A stretch of DNA of 64,000 nucleotides, taken from assembly GCA_003342815.1 (NCBI GenBank), contig PTEX01000015.1:6705452-6769451 (forward strand), in the 5' to 3' direction. This stretch comes from Eudromia elegans. Lineage: Eukaryota; Chordata; Aves; Tinamiformes; Tinamidae. The notes beneath the pieces were generated by a model. The model searched no databases and was not told where the DNA came from. It was given only the letters and a program-made list of their open reading frames with translations. Position numbers and translations under genes: made by a program. Below, piece by piece: positions 12,983-25,661 of this stretch (position 1 is the stretch's first letter; every line of letters starts with the position of its first letter).

Positions 12983-13788
12983 GTCCTATGTGCCTAAGAA
13001 CACCCATCACATAATATAAATAATTAATAATAAAAAGCTAATTTGAACAACATCCATAGACCTCATAGATTGATATTTTCACAATATTTACTGAACACTT
13101 GCTAGGACTAAACAACATACACAGAAATTGGCCATGTATTTTAATGCTTTATTGGCATTTAGTGGTGGCATTGTAGTTTTGTTTTTTGGTTTGTTTATTT
13201 TTTGATGAATAATTCAACCAGCTTTACGCTTTACAGTTTAGACTGCAGTCTTTCTACATCAAAAAACTTCTCCTCACATTGCAAAGATATTGATACTGCA
13301 TAAATAGTAATGGTCATCAGCAAAAAAAAAAAAAGAAAAGAAGGTTTAAGTCCATCTTGAAAATGTAGAGACACATTTTTACAATAATATCTCTATCTAA
13401 AATATAATGGTGTTCTTGGTGAAATAACGGACCATAGGAGAGGGTCTGAGGACACACATCACATCCTTGGGATGTCTGTAATCCTACACTGAGTCAGATC
13501 TTGAATGAAGAAAAAATAATAAGAATTTAAATCCTAGTGTGTAGCCAAATGGTGACATTTTAGAAAGAGAGCATTTCATTATTGTTTCAAGCAGATCTCT
13601 ATCAAATTAGCTTGTCTCAAAATGGGGCTTACAGAAACGGTATTTATTTTAGCTGCTACCACCTTCTTTTTATTTAAAAAACAAAGTAAAACCAAAAAAA
13701 ACCAAGAAAAATAACACCACCAACAAAAAAAGCGGATGATGGTAAAGACAGTAAACTTCTAGATTTCTAGATCTGACCAGAATTGATT

Positions 13789-13805
13789 AAAAAAAAAAAA
13801 AAAAA
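13789..13805 (+). repeat. Poly-A tract of 17
   Basis: Seventeen A bases after ATTGATT. No retrocopy body was recognised upstream. Confidence 0.9.
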
Positions 13806-13831
13806 GATGAGCAGTTCCTATTTATTCATGT

Positions 13832-13850
13832 TTTGCTTTATGAAAGCAAA
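13832..13850. repeat. Perfect inverted repeat, 8-base arms, 3-base loop
   Basis: TTTGCTTT (13832-13839), loop ATG, AAAGCAAA (13843-13850). Confidence 0.9.
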
Positions 13851-14339
13851 GCTATATAGCATTTTGCTAGGGTTCAGCACCAAAATGTCCATATTGAAAA
13901 TAGCTAGAGGATCCTCTTTAAATTTAGTCACTTAGAAACCTACAAAAACTAAATATCTCTACTGGGAGCTCACAAAAGGTAGCTGTTTGCCCTCTTTTGT
14001 ACTCTTGTGTGTTCTGTATCTAGAACAAAATACCTTTCACGTGAACAGGTTTACACGAGGTAGTGATTTAGTTTTTCTTTTTTCTTTTATTTTAATGCAA
14101 TTTCAGTTCAAGTGAACTGTCACTTTTTTTTTAACATTTCTCATAAATTTTAATATCTGAAACAGGCAACTTTAAAAAGATTGAGGCAGATATATCCAAA
14201 ATAAAATGTGTTATACCTCACCCTTTGGGAGCTTAGTGACATTGCTACATTTCTCATGTCCACTGAGGTGGTATGTTTCAGTGAATAGCTGCAGTGATTC
14301 TCAGGACCTGTTGGCAGCTATTTCACATGGGTTGCTTCA

Positions 14340-14700
14340 GAGCCGTAGATCATCAGATCACAGAATTCTCTGGGCTGAAAAAGTCCAGTTCCTTCAACAT
14401 TCTCTTATCTGTCTCCTATAACCATCCTGGTGGCTGTCTACTAGGCTCATTTCAGCTTACTGGTTTCAGTTTGTACTGAAGCCCCAAAGTGGACAGAGTT
14501 CTCCAGATGTCATTTGCAAGTATGAAGGAGAGAAGAATAATCACTTTATCTCATCAGAATATCAATATAAAGCAAGCCCTTGTCAGAGCTCATAGCAGAC
14601 AGCCTTTATTGTTGTATTCTGCAGCTTGGGTTCTGGTGTACATACAATTTTGGGGTTATGAGCCATTCCCAGACCCCTGTAGGCTTTCAAATGAAACTAA
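14340..14700 (-). mobile_element. Ancient CR1-like LINE relic with preserved 3' end
   Basis: Plus strand begins with GATCATCAGATCACAGAATT, CTGGGCTG and AAGTCCAGTTCC, which resembles the antisense of the CR1 3' terminus. It then continues with 'atctgtctcctataaccatcctggtggctg', 'aagccccaaagtggac', 'gttctccagatgtc' and 'agagaagaataatcact', matching in order the antisense CR1 region that in intact copies encodes the protein segment around the YSALVRPHLEYC-type block. A segment of about 250 bp between the 3' end and this block appears to be missing. The distal part (14560-14700) is only weakly CR1-like. Open frames here (for example 14206-14421 and 14489-14779, plus strand) are chance antisense readings. 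Confidence 0.68.
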
Positions 14701-17700
14701 GGCAAGTATGGTAGTTGTGGTTAGACTTATAGTTGTTCTGAAAGATTCCACTCTCCACATTTTCCTGAGCAATTTTTAGGGGGCTGCAGATTGAAAAAGG
14801 CAGAAAATGATTACTCAAGCTACCACAGAATAGCCACTGCTCAACCTCGTACTGAATATAGTTTTATTTTCCATTCAGTCTTTCTATTCAAAGTGTTTCA
14901 GGGTGTCTCTTTCGCTGTAATTCATTCAGAGCTGAGAACCTTCTCTCCTTCTATTGTGCTAAAAATCTAAAAGAGCCCTATCCGTGCCCATGCCAGTTCT
15001 TTTACTCCACTCTCTATTTTTGACCTGCGGCAATAGTATCAAAAATGAACAAAGTGATCCAACTAACAAAAGTTTGACCCTCCTTCTTCCACAAAAGATA
15101 CTCGCATTTGAAGATAAAATAGATATTAGTCAGCCTTTAAAGTAAAGAAACTTTCTGAATGTTATCCATCTATGTGGATGGATACATACATAACATATTT
15201 GTGTTACTCCTGTTTTGCCTTTATGATATCTGTCTAGAAAAACAGTGAAGTTGTTTTATAAATTTTCAATACTTTGAATGAAAAAGAAGTAGGACAGTAG
15301 AAAACATGATAAATTAAATTTGACATGGTTTTTATCTATACAAAATGGTTTCCGAACAGCTGGTAATTTTGAATATTTTAGCAGTCATTTTTGATGTAGA
15401 ATATTGCTTTTGTGCCTAACACTAATGAGATGTGAGTTATACTTCATCAAAATCAAATTGACAATTCTTAGTTATTTGTTTTTTTTTTTTTTTATGAGCA
15501 CATGATGTATTTCTCAGAAGCGTGGATAAGGTATACATCTACCTGTGAAGATAAGAAAAGAAATCATAGTTTCATTACTTTCTAATGGACTATTTTGGTC
15601 ATTCAATGAGAATCTCTGCAAACAAATATATGAGTCCAAATTAAAAATATAGAAAAATATACAGAAAAAAATACATAAAAATCTTTTCAAAACAATACAA
15701 TTTTAAAGAGTACCTTTTTAAGAAATGCAGAAAAGTAGACCTAGAATCTATTCAATTTGAGAGCCTTCACTTTTACTGAGTGCTAGGATTTCTTCTGCAA
15801 ATCCTGCTGACACCATATTTATGTTATCAAGTCTATATTATTATTATTATTGAAAAGAAAAAATTTTTAAAAAGTGAGCCCTGATGTCACTTGAATGTAA
15901 TTATTTACATGACCACCTTAGTCACATGTCATAGCAGGATTAAGGACTTTGAGCTTCCTTCAATGTACTTTGAAGGGAATATATAAAAACTACAGTTGTT
16001 TGTACCTATGTCTAGAGAGAAGATTATAAGCTTTTCACAACTGCTTCAGTCATAGGCACATGTGAATTTGAGGGGATCTAAATGTGGTTAGTGGGTGGCG
16101 GTGAGAGGATATGTCTCATCATTGTCGTTGATGGTATTTTTTTTGAGAGGAAGTAAGGCTTTGCCTTTAAAATGTAAGCCGTGGTTGCATACATACACAC
16201 AAGCATGCAAAATTAATCTTCTCAAGCCTTACCTGTATCAGGGTCCTAAGATTTCCTAATTCTTTTTGTAAGCCTGCAAAATGGTCCAGAAGATAACAAT
16301 AGAGACAATGGATGAAAAGAGTGAGCATTTATAAACCTTATTTATGAGCACTGTCAGTGGGGTTTGCAATGGTAAATCTTTGATGATGATGATGCTGTGC
16401 TTCTGACTTCCAAATGTAAAGCTATGTAAATATGTAGGCAACCACATTATCCCAAATGAGTTTAGGAGTATTGCATGTTAGCTAATGCTTATGCTAAAAA
16501 AAACTGCCCGGTTTGAGACTCTGTGGCACCAAATTCCAATGGAATGAATTGCAGGCACTTTTAATAATTAACATCAGTTTTATAGTCAAAATAATTACTA
16601 TATTTCTCATTTCTTTAGACTTCATAAAATGTTTTATAGAAAGGTATTTTTTTACAATAGATTTCCTGGAAGAATTGCAAATGAGAGGAAATCTGGGTTA
16701 AAGGGATACAGCAGCTGGTATCAAAAGTTGCATGTACTATCAAAATGCAAGAGGCTGAGATATGCAGGAAGAAGATGGGTGTTTTTGGGATATCTTTGAA
16801 CACTGGAGTAAAAGAAATGGGATAGAATTCAGTAGGGGAAAACCTAAGCTTTTCTCCTATACCTTGGTGCCACATCTGCTTTACATCTGCTTTTTAAGAT
16901 ATGTGTGCTATAGTTGATGACATATTAAGAACTCTTTGTGATTTTATCTTTCTTTGATCATAAGCTGACCCCTAATATTTTCTGCTTCCTATTTGCTTCA
17001 AATGTGGCCGTTCATGAGAATAGCATGATTCAGAGTCAGCTCGAGATGCAATCAATTTTACTACAAGCACCTATTTATGCAAAAATAAAAACATTAAGTT
17101 ATCACAAATTAGGAAAATATTTCCAAGGTAGAAGGGAACTGCTAATGCCATAGTGCATGGAATCTCTTCATGATTCCAGATATCCAGGTTTAAGGTATAT
17201 GCACTCAGAACAAGAATAATAAGAACAAAACAAATCTAAAATAAGCTAAATTAAACTAAACTAAACTATTCAGGTAATTCAAGCATATCTGAATAAATTC
17301 TGACCGTATTATCCATTTATTCATCATGGGGATAAAAGATCAGAGAATATGCTAGATAAACACTAGCATTGGCAAATATAAAAATCAATTAATTCCAAAG
17401 ACAGACTGGGAGAAGTTTCCTCTAATAATTTTAACAGTCAGGCTTGGAACAGCATCTGTGTTCCTGGAGTTGTGGGGAGCCTGATTATATTATGAAAGGG
17501 CATGACTGCTGGTGACAATTGAGCATACTGCATTTTATCATCCAGAAAATCCCTTCTGTTTTAATGTTCTTCATTATAAGGATGTTTGCACAGTATCATG
17601 AAGGAAGCCATGAGTTGCAGAATATAATAAAATAAAATGTGCTTGATATTGAGGCATTTGTATGAGTGGCAGATAAGAGATGTTGTATGAAAATCTTTGT

Positions 17701-18886
17701 TAAAGAACACTTATGACACACAGTCATATCGTTTTTATCGATATAATCCTCCACAAGAAAACAGGATTGGAAAGGTGATTTTTTCTTTTGTTTCATTTTT
17801 CCCTTTTAAGCAATTATCTTATTTAACATAATGCCATTATAAGAATCTCTAAGTTGATATATAGAAAAATTACTGTGAAATGTGAAAGAGTTATGGGACA
17901 GAATAGAAAAATTAAAGTTCCGTTCTTGCTCTCCTATATGGAAAATAGAATAGTTCTATACTAGAGATTAGTTTAGAGCAAGATCATGCCAGGCTGGTGA
18001 ATGTAAGTTCTCAGTATTTCTATCTATCTTATTTAGGGACTAGTTGCAATAAATGCAAAACATGTCTTAAACTTGAAAACTACTCTGAAATACTGGTACC
18101 TTTCAATACACACTATCTCAGAATAATTAAAAAAAAAAGAAAACAAGATTGCTCTACCTGTATTAGCACATTGTCTCAGTTTAGTTTGCTTCCTCTTGCA
18201 TGTCTTCACGAAGGTTTAAAGAATGGAGAAAAACACTGGACACATTTCTTTATCTTCATGCTTTCTGTGCATGTTCCATCCAGAGACAACATCTAAAGGC
18301 TTAAAGCATTATTAAATGCACAGTTTAATAATGCCCATGAAGATCTAACTTAAATCCACATATAGAGATGCATTTTAGATAATTTCTACAGGACTTGATG
18401 AGGGCAGGTATTTATTTTCCAAGGCTAACACCTCTTCAAGCATAAAGCTCATCAAACCTAAGATTTTTTTTTTTAAGTAAAGCTATGAACATTTTACTGT
18501 TTTCTACCACAAGAGAATCCAAATTATAAATACAATTTTAATTACTGTACCAGTAACTCTATTTTACAAAGCTTAAGATGCACAAATATTTTATTCTGCT
18601 TCTCAAATGAATGGTCAGCCCTAAGTAAGTGAAAGGAATAGTTATTCTGTTTCTGAATACCGATTTCAAGGACCTTAACAGTCTGAAAGGTGAAATACAT
18701 GCTTTAATTAACCCTAAGAATCTACTGCAGCAGTATCTAGTTTATAATAAATTTTATTATCCTGTGTTTTTGAAAATAAAATTGCAAATCAAGCCTCTAA
18801 AGTCATGAACATTTTTTAAATGGATAAATATTGAATGTTTTGGGTTTTCTTTTGGAGTGAGTTTGTAGCGTGTTCTTTGCTTACAG

Positions 18887-19103
18887 TTCAACCACAAGCT
18901 GTTATCATGAATTCCAGACATATAATCTATTCAAAGTGAAAGGAAACCATTTTTATGGTGCAAACTTTAAGAAAACACCAAATACTGTAAGACTCATCAA
19001 AGAAATACATGATATGTACTGTACAACTCAGGAAACCTTCTCACTTGAGGATGTTGGCATACTTCAGGATAAGGCACATTTTGAGTATATTTTGTCTTCG
19101 TAA
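18887..19103 (+). other. Exon candidate after a good acceptor, plus strand
   Basis: Acceptor GTGTTCTTTGCTTACAG (ending 18886) is followed by an open frame to TAA at 19101-19103; the peptide includes YNLFKVKGNHFYGANFKK and ends DKAHFEYILSS. An internal donor-like ACT/GTAAGAC is also present. No family recognised. Confidence 0.2.
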
Positions 19104-20328
19104 CAGCATTAGCTCTGAAATTGTTCTGAACTGAAACACTTTATGGTTGTACAAGCAGACAGTAGTACTTGCATGTAGTGTTCCATGAAGCAAAGATCAG
19201 AATTAGTCAAGTGGAAATAGCTTCAGAGCATATGCTGCATATTATGATGATGAAAACAACATCTAGAGTACTGTTTAAAATTTAGAGGTCTTTTTAAGAA
19301 TTTTAACATAGCAAATGCTAAGAATATGTAAAAGATTATTTCAGTTCCTCATACTGAGAACAATTCACAATTAAGTTATTTATTAGAAAAAAAGGTTTCT
19401 CTTTTCAGAATTGTTCTCTTATAAAATATTATTCCATTATAAAGATAGAAAAGTTTCAGTTTCAAATAAAATATTTTGCTATTATTCCAGATATTTTTTT
19501 ACAATCACTAATGCATGTTATTTGAATTCATGTGTATATCATGGAAAATTTAGAGCTTTTTGCACTCTTTCTGGATAAATGCTAGAAATATGAAATATGT
19601 AGCTGAAGATGTAATGTGTTCAAAATGACTTTGGGATCCCAATCCTAGTGTTGTACTCTTCATAGTTTTGTTAAAGTTATTAAGAACTACAACACTTGTC
19701 ATTCTACATAATAACAAAACATATTAAATCTATCCCTTACTGATCTGTAAGTATACATAACTAAAAGGATGGGGAAAAAAAAAAAGAAGTAATAGAAATC
19801 TAAATATAGGCACAGTTGCCTGTTAGAATTTTAACTTTAGTCAGAATCAACCAGGTAGTAGTATTTGGGTTACTTTTTATGGCTGAATTGTCATATTACA
19901 GATCTGCTCTCTTAAAATATTACAGTGGTAGTTTTCTCTGTGTTCTAATGTAATACCAATTTACTTGCTGGTTGAAATGGGTGTCCTCGATTAGAATTTA
20001 AAAGCAACCTTTTTTTTTTTTCTTTTCCTCTGTGTGTTCTACTTTCCGTGTTTTTATGTCTCAGACAATTATTTAAATGGAAGGTTCACTACGTCATTTT
20101 GCCGGAGTCCATTAACTTGACTGCAGTCCTGCTTGTTTTATCTGCAGAAATGTAGATCCTCCTCAGGGCTTCCAACCAGATGGACTGCTGCTAGTACAGT
20201 GAACTGCTAACCAGAGAGCTGATTTCTGACAGGCGTAAGTGGGGGTTAGAAAAAGAATTCTTCAGATTCAGAAACTATACCAAGTACCTTGAATAGCACT
20301 GCTTTCCCTACTCACAGACCTCTGGGGG

Positions 20329-20376
20329 GAAAAAAAGAAAGAAAAGAAAAGAAAAGAAAAGAAAAAAGTAAAAAAG
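20329..20376 (+). repeat. (GAAAA)n microsatellite
   Basis: Five or so GAAAA units sit within an A/G-only tract that starts GGGGGGAAAAAAAGAAAG. It is the only sizeable purine tract on the plus strand with a regular period. Confidence 0.93.
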
Positions 20377-21078
20377 AATTATAATTTAGGTAAAGATATG
20401 GCTTTCTTCACTCTATCTTTTTCTTTCTCTAAGAAAATATTGAAAACTGTGAGATAATTTCTTGGCCTAAGCAGTCTTAACATGATAATTCATTTTCATC
20501 ATATTCTGCTTTCTACCATATTTTACACCTCCCATTTATTCTCAGAGTAAACTTCATGAAAGAATAAAATGAAATACATGATTACTTTCTCTCAAGTTGT
20601 GTCATCATTATAAGTCATAACAGATTCATATAGGGTGCTGAGACAATGGTAACATAACATAGGTTGTTAGGACTGATGGCACAGAATACCAAATAAAAGC
20701 ATACTGAAAATAGACATGAAACCACTATTTTGTAAAGTGAAGATAAATTCTTAATGCGTTTGGGGTTGTCATGAAGATTGTGAAATCCAATCTAAAAGTA
20801 TATGAGAGAAATTTATGGTCAAGATAATGCCAAATGTTTGTACTACACATGTGAATGAAGAGGATGAGTGAAGAGAGGAAATATATTTGTGATAGATTTA
20901 ATTGCACTTATAAACAATGAAACAAACAAAAAGCCCACTGTTTGACTGAAGGTGTCATATAAATGTTTTACCATATTCAGGTTGATCAGATCAACTCCAA
21001 GAATTGATGTATGGAGAACATTGCATCTTTTTAACAGATTCATCAATGTATTTTACTTTCATAAGGATGGCCTCAGGT

Positions 21079-21114
21079 AGTTAAATTTAAATATGGAGTT
21101 AAATTTAAATATGG
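21079..21114 (+). repeat. Perfect 18-base tandem duplication
   Basis: Two identical copies of AGTTAAATTTAAATATGG, at 21079-21096 and 21097-21114. Confidence 0.96.
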
Positions 21115-22149
21115 ACCAAAAAGATATTTCCTTCAAGGAAAGTTTTCTCTCAAGCGGTAAATTTCAGGTACAGATGAAGTAGGGATCTTTTGCTGACTTC
21201 AGCAGAAGGAGAAAGACTATAGGCAGAGAACCTTCAGGTACTCTCGTACAGGATACTTTTATGTGAGTGTATTTTTCACCACTGAGCAAAGTTTCAAAAA
21301 AAAAAAAATCACAAAAAACAATGCATGGATCCATTGTTATTGACAGACAATTTTAGTCAGGAGACAGTGCTTATTAACATTTTGAAACATTTTCTGTTTC
21401 ATATTCCAGTGACAGAATTTGAAAGAGTCTAAGAAAAGAAATAGATGAGATAAGCAGGAAAAAATTTGTGGGGACTTTAGAAGAACCTAGAATCCTGCTT
21501 CTTTTCTTAAAAAAAAAAAATGATTTGTGTCTGAGCAGAAGAGAGAATTTGTGGAAAAGTTTAGGATCTGGAGAAGACTGGGGAGAGATGAGCTAGGATC
21601 TAAAAAAAGAGAGAAATAAAACAGCTGAAGGAGGAGCTGACCATAGAAAAAAAAAATAAGCATAGAAAGGGAAGAGATGAAAACTAGATGAGTAAAGAGA
21701 GCAATTTCCATTAATCACACCGAAAGACTTTGAACTATTTACATTAAGGTTGCCAACGATCTGACTGCTTCTCTGGCACGCTTTCTATTTTTGTATATAT
21801 GCATTTCCATATTAAATAGTAAATATTTAAGCAATAAAACAATGACAGCTCATGCAGATCTAAAATGTAAAAATAAGACGGCTGAAAGAAGCAGATGGAG
21901 ATAAAAATAAATATGAAATGCTACCACAGAAAACAGTAAAAAAAATCTTTAAAATTGCAAAGAATGTGAGTCTAATCTAAAATAGGTTAGAAAATAGTTA
22001 ATAAAATATAGCAGAGGACTGCCAGAACTATTTTGGATGCTTCATTTCATGGTGTCCAACTGGATATACATTAAAGATCTTCTAATAATAGAAATCACTG
22101 GATATATCTCTTTCCCTTTTAAGAACTTTCTAGTCAGTTATTCAGAATT

Positions 22150-22240
22150 GGAATCACCTTACTTTTCAATCTTAGTGTACTTTTAAAACCTTAGCTGATA
22201 TGTTTCAGCAACCGAATTACCACTGTGATTCTATGAAATG
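22150..22240 (+). mobile_element. Possible CR1 3' terminus, sense orientation
   Basis: The stretch 'cagcaaccgaattaccactgtgattctatgaa' near 22207-22238 resembles the 3' end of a CR1 in sense orientation, where a 'CCAACC...' block is followed by a short tail containing TGTGATTCTATGA. The upstream 60-70 bases are only loosely similar. It could be a chance match to a short tail. Confidence 0.35.
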
Positions 22241-22605
22241 AGATAGTTGAAATAAATAGTGCAATCTAACATTTATTCAGACAGATAGTTCAAGACAAGA
22301 AGAAAATTTCCAACCTAAAAGTTTAAAAGGTAGTTGATGAGTGTCTAGTAGAATGAAATTGAGGGAAAAACCCTTAAAATCACTTCTTAGCACACATCAT
22401 TTTACTTAGCAATACATATTTCAGATGATTTCAGGTATTTTAGCTGTTGAACTAGTACATTCATTTCAGCATACAACTTTCCTGGTTGCTGTTCAATCAA
22501 GAGAGATTCTCTTTTTCTTCATGAATCTCCAGAAGAAAGACTTAGCAGCTCCTGCAATAGCTTCTGCTCTTCTGCTATTGACAATGACGGAGATGAAATA
22601 CAAAA

Positions 22606-22640
22606 AAAGCAAGCAAACAAACAAAACAAACAAACAAAAA
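22606..22640 (+). repeat. (CAAA)n microsatellite
   Basis: Units of CAAG, CAAA and AAACA from 22606 to 22640. The minus-strand Phe/Leu/Cys-rich segment of the 130-codon frame at 22493-22885 is its translation. Confidence 0.9.
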
Positions 22641-24937
22641 ATCACTGCCATCTTTTCAGAGAGCTTAGGGCACCATCTCTGCACAGTCTGAACATGACTG
22701 AAGCTGTATAAATGAAGAAAGAGGACTAGTGGAGTGCTAACCGACTTTTCTATCATCTCCAGGGTAGAAATTCTTTTTAAATTAATCAAATAAATGTGAT
22801 TACACTCTGAATTAGCTTGATATACCACCAAACCAATTCCATGTCCAAAATTTTCTGCGTGAGAAAGCTTCCAGTGACACCCCAAGGAACACTAATATGC
22901 TCAGAGCGCAGCTGAGGCACACAGGTTGCATACAACAGATGGTCACAAATGTGTTTCCAGGCAAAGCTGGATGACATTTACTCTGAAAGTGTTACTTTTT
23001 CTTAAAATGTTTTCATATTTTTTTAGTTGTGATGTCAACCCTCATTCAAAAGATAAGTACTATTTGCCACAATATGAAAGCCCAAGAAGAAGCATCTTTT
23101 GGCAATAGTCACTTTTTTCTCTCTCAGTTGGGAATTAACACTCTCCAGAGGCCTTTCCTTGAGTAGCAGTTTGGAAGTTATTTTTCACTAACTGAACGTT
23201 ATTTGAAAATAGGAAAGTTGTATTGAAGAATCACAGGAAAAATAGTCTTCCAAATTCTGTACCTATAATTGCTTACAGCTTGCCTATTAAAAATGATTCT
23301 AAAGGAGCTATTTTACTTTGGCCCCTTATATAAGACCTTCTACTTCTTACATAGATGAGGAAGTTGTTACATTCTTAAAACATATCTACATTGACAAGAC
23401 TTACCAGTGAATGCAAAGGACGTTCAGCAACCCAACCACTCCCTTGCTGCTTATGAGTGTCAGGTTAGTTTGCGGTACCAGGTACAAACAAGCCTCTTTT
23501 AGCAATTGTATCCTACCTGCACTTATAGCACTCTGAGTTTATAGCTGATATGCTAATATGAACAGACCCTGTCTTGCCTTAGGTTAATGTGAAGGCTGCT
23601 ATTTATACATATTTATGGGATTTGATTTTTCAGAAAGATTTCCCTTTAAAGATAGAAATTGTGATACACGTCAGGAAAACTTGAGAAGAACTCTGTTGAG
23701 CATATCAATGCTTGACCTTCCCAGGAAGTCATCTTGCAGTGCCTTTTCATTGTTGCACAAGTGTTCCTTGCCAACATTTCACAAAAACATTCCTGTCTGA
23801 AACAGCTCCCTAGTGTGGAGGTATATCAAGCCCCATTAAATAGGAAGCCAGCTGTACTGCTTATAGGTGCATGAGACAGTTCTTTCTTTTTTTTTTTCTT
23901 TTTCCATTTCTTTTTCCTTTCCCTAGTATGAGTAAAGTTTTGTGTGATAGATGGAAGAACTTGGTCTTTCATAACGTAGATATTCCTGAGAGATGGCATT
24001 TTCAGAGACATTTTAAGAAGAATTTTGCAATTTGCTCTTTTTGTTCTCCTTTAAGCTTCAGATCCTTCATTCAAGCTATTTCATACACTTTAGGGTTCAC
24101 TACTGAGAGAGAAAAAAATAAATAAAAAAAAGGTAAAAAAACCCCACAAACTTCTTGGTTTTAAATCTCCTCTCTCCCTTCCTTGAAGAACTGAAAATGA
24201 CAAGAGAAGAAAAAAAAAAATCCCCCAAATTTGAATATCTTACAAGCACGTTGTTTATGGTCACTGAACACTGATCAATATTCTGTATGCACAGAAATAA
24301 ACTTATTCCTACAGATTTATAGACTTAAGAGAAAAATGGAACCACTTCTCTACCACACTTGGCTTTGATCTACACCTAAAGTCAGAAGTGGCCTGAGTGG
24401 GACAGAGATGGCAGGGGCACAGAGGCTGACGCACATCAGAGCAGGTCTCTGCAGGATTTGCAGGCTACTGCTCTCCTGCCTTTCCAAGTAAGGAAGAAAA
24501 GGCACCTCACTAAGGTCTTTTCAAATTCTTCCTCAGAAAGTTTTTAGTTTTCAGACAAAGGCTTCAATCAAAGCACACTGCAGGAACGCTGAAGTTTTAT
24601 ACACTTTCAACGACTAACTTCTTTCTCCAGTGCAAACTTTGCTTTCTAACTAAACTTATTCAGACTTACACAAGTGACCTGACCCTGTCTCAGATAAATC
24701 AGATAAGCAATCAGGATTGCCTGCTGCATAAATACTCTGTAGCACTCTATTAAGGCCTTCCTTGGAGAAGTAGTATTTGCTGCTGTGAAAGGGTTTATTT
24801 AATACTTGTATGAGGTTGCAGAGAAGTTAGATTTTTGGTGTTGAAGAGCGGGTATTGTGAATTAGCTTTTTGCAAATCCAAGGTATATGGAATCACTGCT
24901 AGAGTATACGTGCTGTGGATGAGGTCCACTGGGAAGA

Positions 24938-25011
24938 CTCCTCTCCTCTCCTCTCCTCTCCTCTCCTCTCCTCTCCTCTCCTCTCCTCTCCTCTCCTCTC
25001 CTCTCCTCTTC
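24938..25011 (+). repeat. (TCTCC)n pentanucleotide microsatellite, left of gap
   Basis: About 14-15 nearly perfect copies of a TCTCC/CTCCT unit run directly into the assembly gap, ending in CTCTTC. It is a pure pyrimidine tract on the plus strand. The true length is unknown because it is cut off by the N run. Long frames translated across it and the Ns are artefacts. Confidence 0.97.
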
Positions 25012-25537
25012 NNNNNNNNNNNNNNNNNNNNNNNNNNNNNNNNNNNNNNNNNNNNNNNNNNNNNNNNNNNNNNNNNNNNNNNNNNNNNNNNNNNNNNNNN
25101 NNNNNNNNNNNNNNNNNNNNNNNNNNNNNNNNNNNNNNNNNNNNNNNNNNNNNNNNNNNNNNNNNNNNNNNNNNNNNNNNNNNNNNNNNNNNNNNNNNNN
25201 NNNNNNNNNNNNNNNNNNNNNNNNNNNNNNNNNNNNNNNNNNNNNNNNNNNNNNNNNNNNNNNNNNNNNNNNNNNNNNNNNNNNNNNNNNNNNNNNNNNN
25301 NNNNNNNNNNNNNNNNNNNNNNNNNNNNNNNNNNNNNNNNNNNNNNNNNNNNNNNNNNNNNNNNNNNNNNNNNNNNNNNNNNNNNNNNNNNNNNNNNNNN
25401 NNNNNNNNNNNNNNNNNNNNNNNNNNNNNNNNNNNNNNNNNNNNNNNNNNNNNNNNNNNNNNNNNNNNNNNNNNNNNNNNNNNNNNNNNNNNNNNNNNNN
25501 NNNNNNNNNNNNNNNNNNNNNNNNNNNNNNNNNNNNN
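25012..25537. other. Assembly gap (526 N)
   Basis: There are 526 consecutive undetermined bases. The number is not a round placeholder, so it may be an estimated gap size. The gap sits between a TCTCC repeat on the left and, 29 bases beyond its right edge, a CCCTT repeat. Sequencing or assembly failure inside a long pyrimidine repeat is the natural explanation. Confidence 0.99.
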
Positions 25538-25566
25538 GTTAGCATGTCAAACAGATCCTCTTTGTT

Positions 25567-25661
25567 CTCCCCTTCCCTTCCCTTCCCTTCCCTTCCCTTC
25601 CCTTCCCTTCCCTTCCCTTCCCTTCCCTTCCCCCTTTTCCCTTCCCCCTTCCCTCTTCCCT
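25567..25661 (+). repeat. (CCCTT)n pentanucleotide microsatellite, right of gap
   Basis: About 13 copies of a CCCTT/CCTTC unit (25567-25630) decay into imperfect C/T-rich sequence to 25661. Its unit differs from the TCTCC unit on the other side of the gap, although both are pyrimidine-only on the same strand. Confidence 0.96.

Larger units (their letters stand above)
10386..14339. other. Unique DNA between the two old CR1 relics
   Basis: Contains poly-T at 10784, poly-A at 12958, 13322 and 13789, and a short hairpin at 13832. Nothing gene-like was recognised. The frame at 12011-12259 (minus) is short and unremarkable. Confidence 0.65.
14701..24937. other. Unique AT-rich DNA, no gene recognised
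   Basis: Holds the exon candidate at 18.9 kb, the (GAAAA)n at 20.33 kb, the 18-base duplication at 21.08 kb, a GTTGATC-A-GATCAAC palindrome at 20991-21005, a possible CR1 tail at 22.2 kb and the (CAAA)n at 22.61 kb. Otherwise non-repetitive. Two overlapping minus-strand frames at 22493-22977 are partly microsatellite translation. Confidence 0.65.

Noticed and set aside
22493..22885. 130-codon minus-strand frame with a hydrophobic stretch
   Set aside because: The hydrophobic part (Phe/Leu/Val/Cys) is the translated (CAAA)n microsatellite, not a membrane segment.
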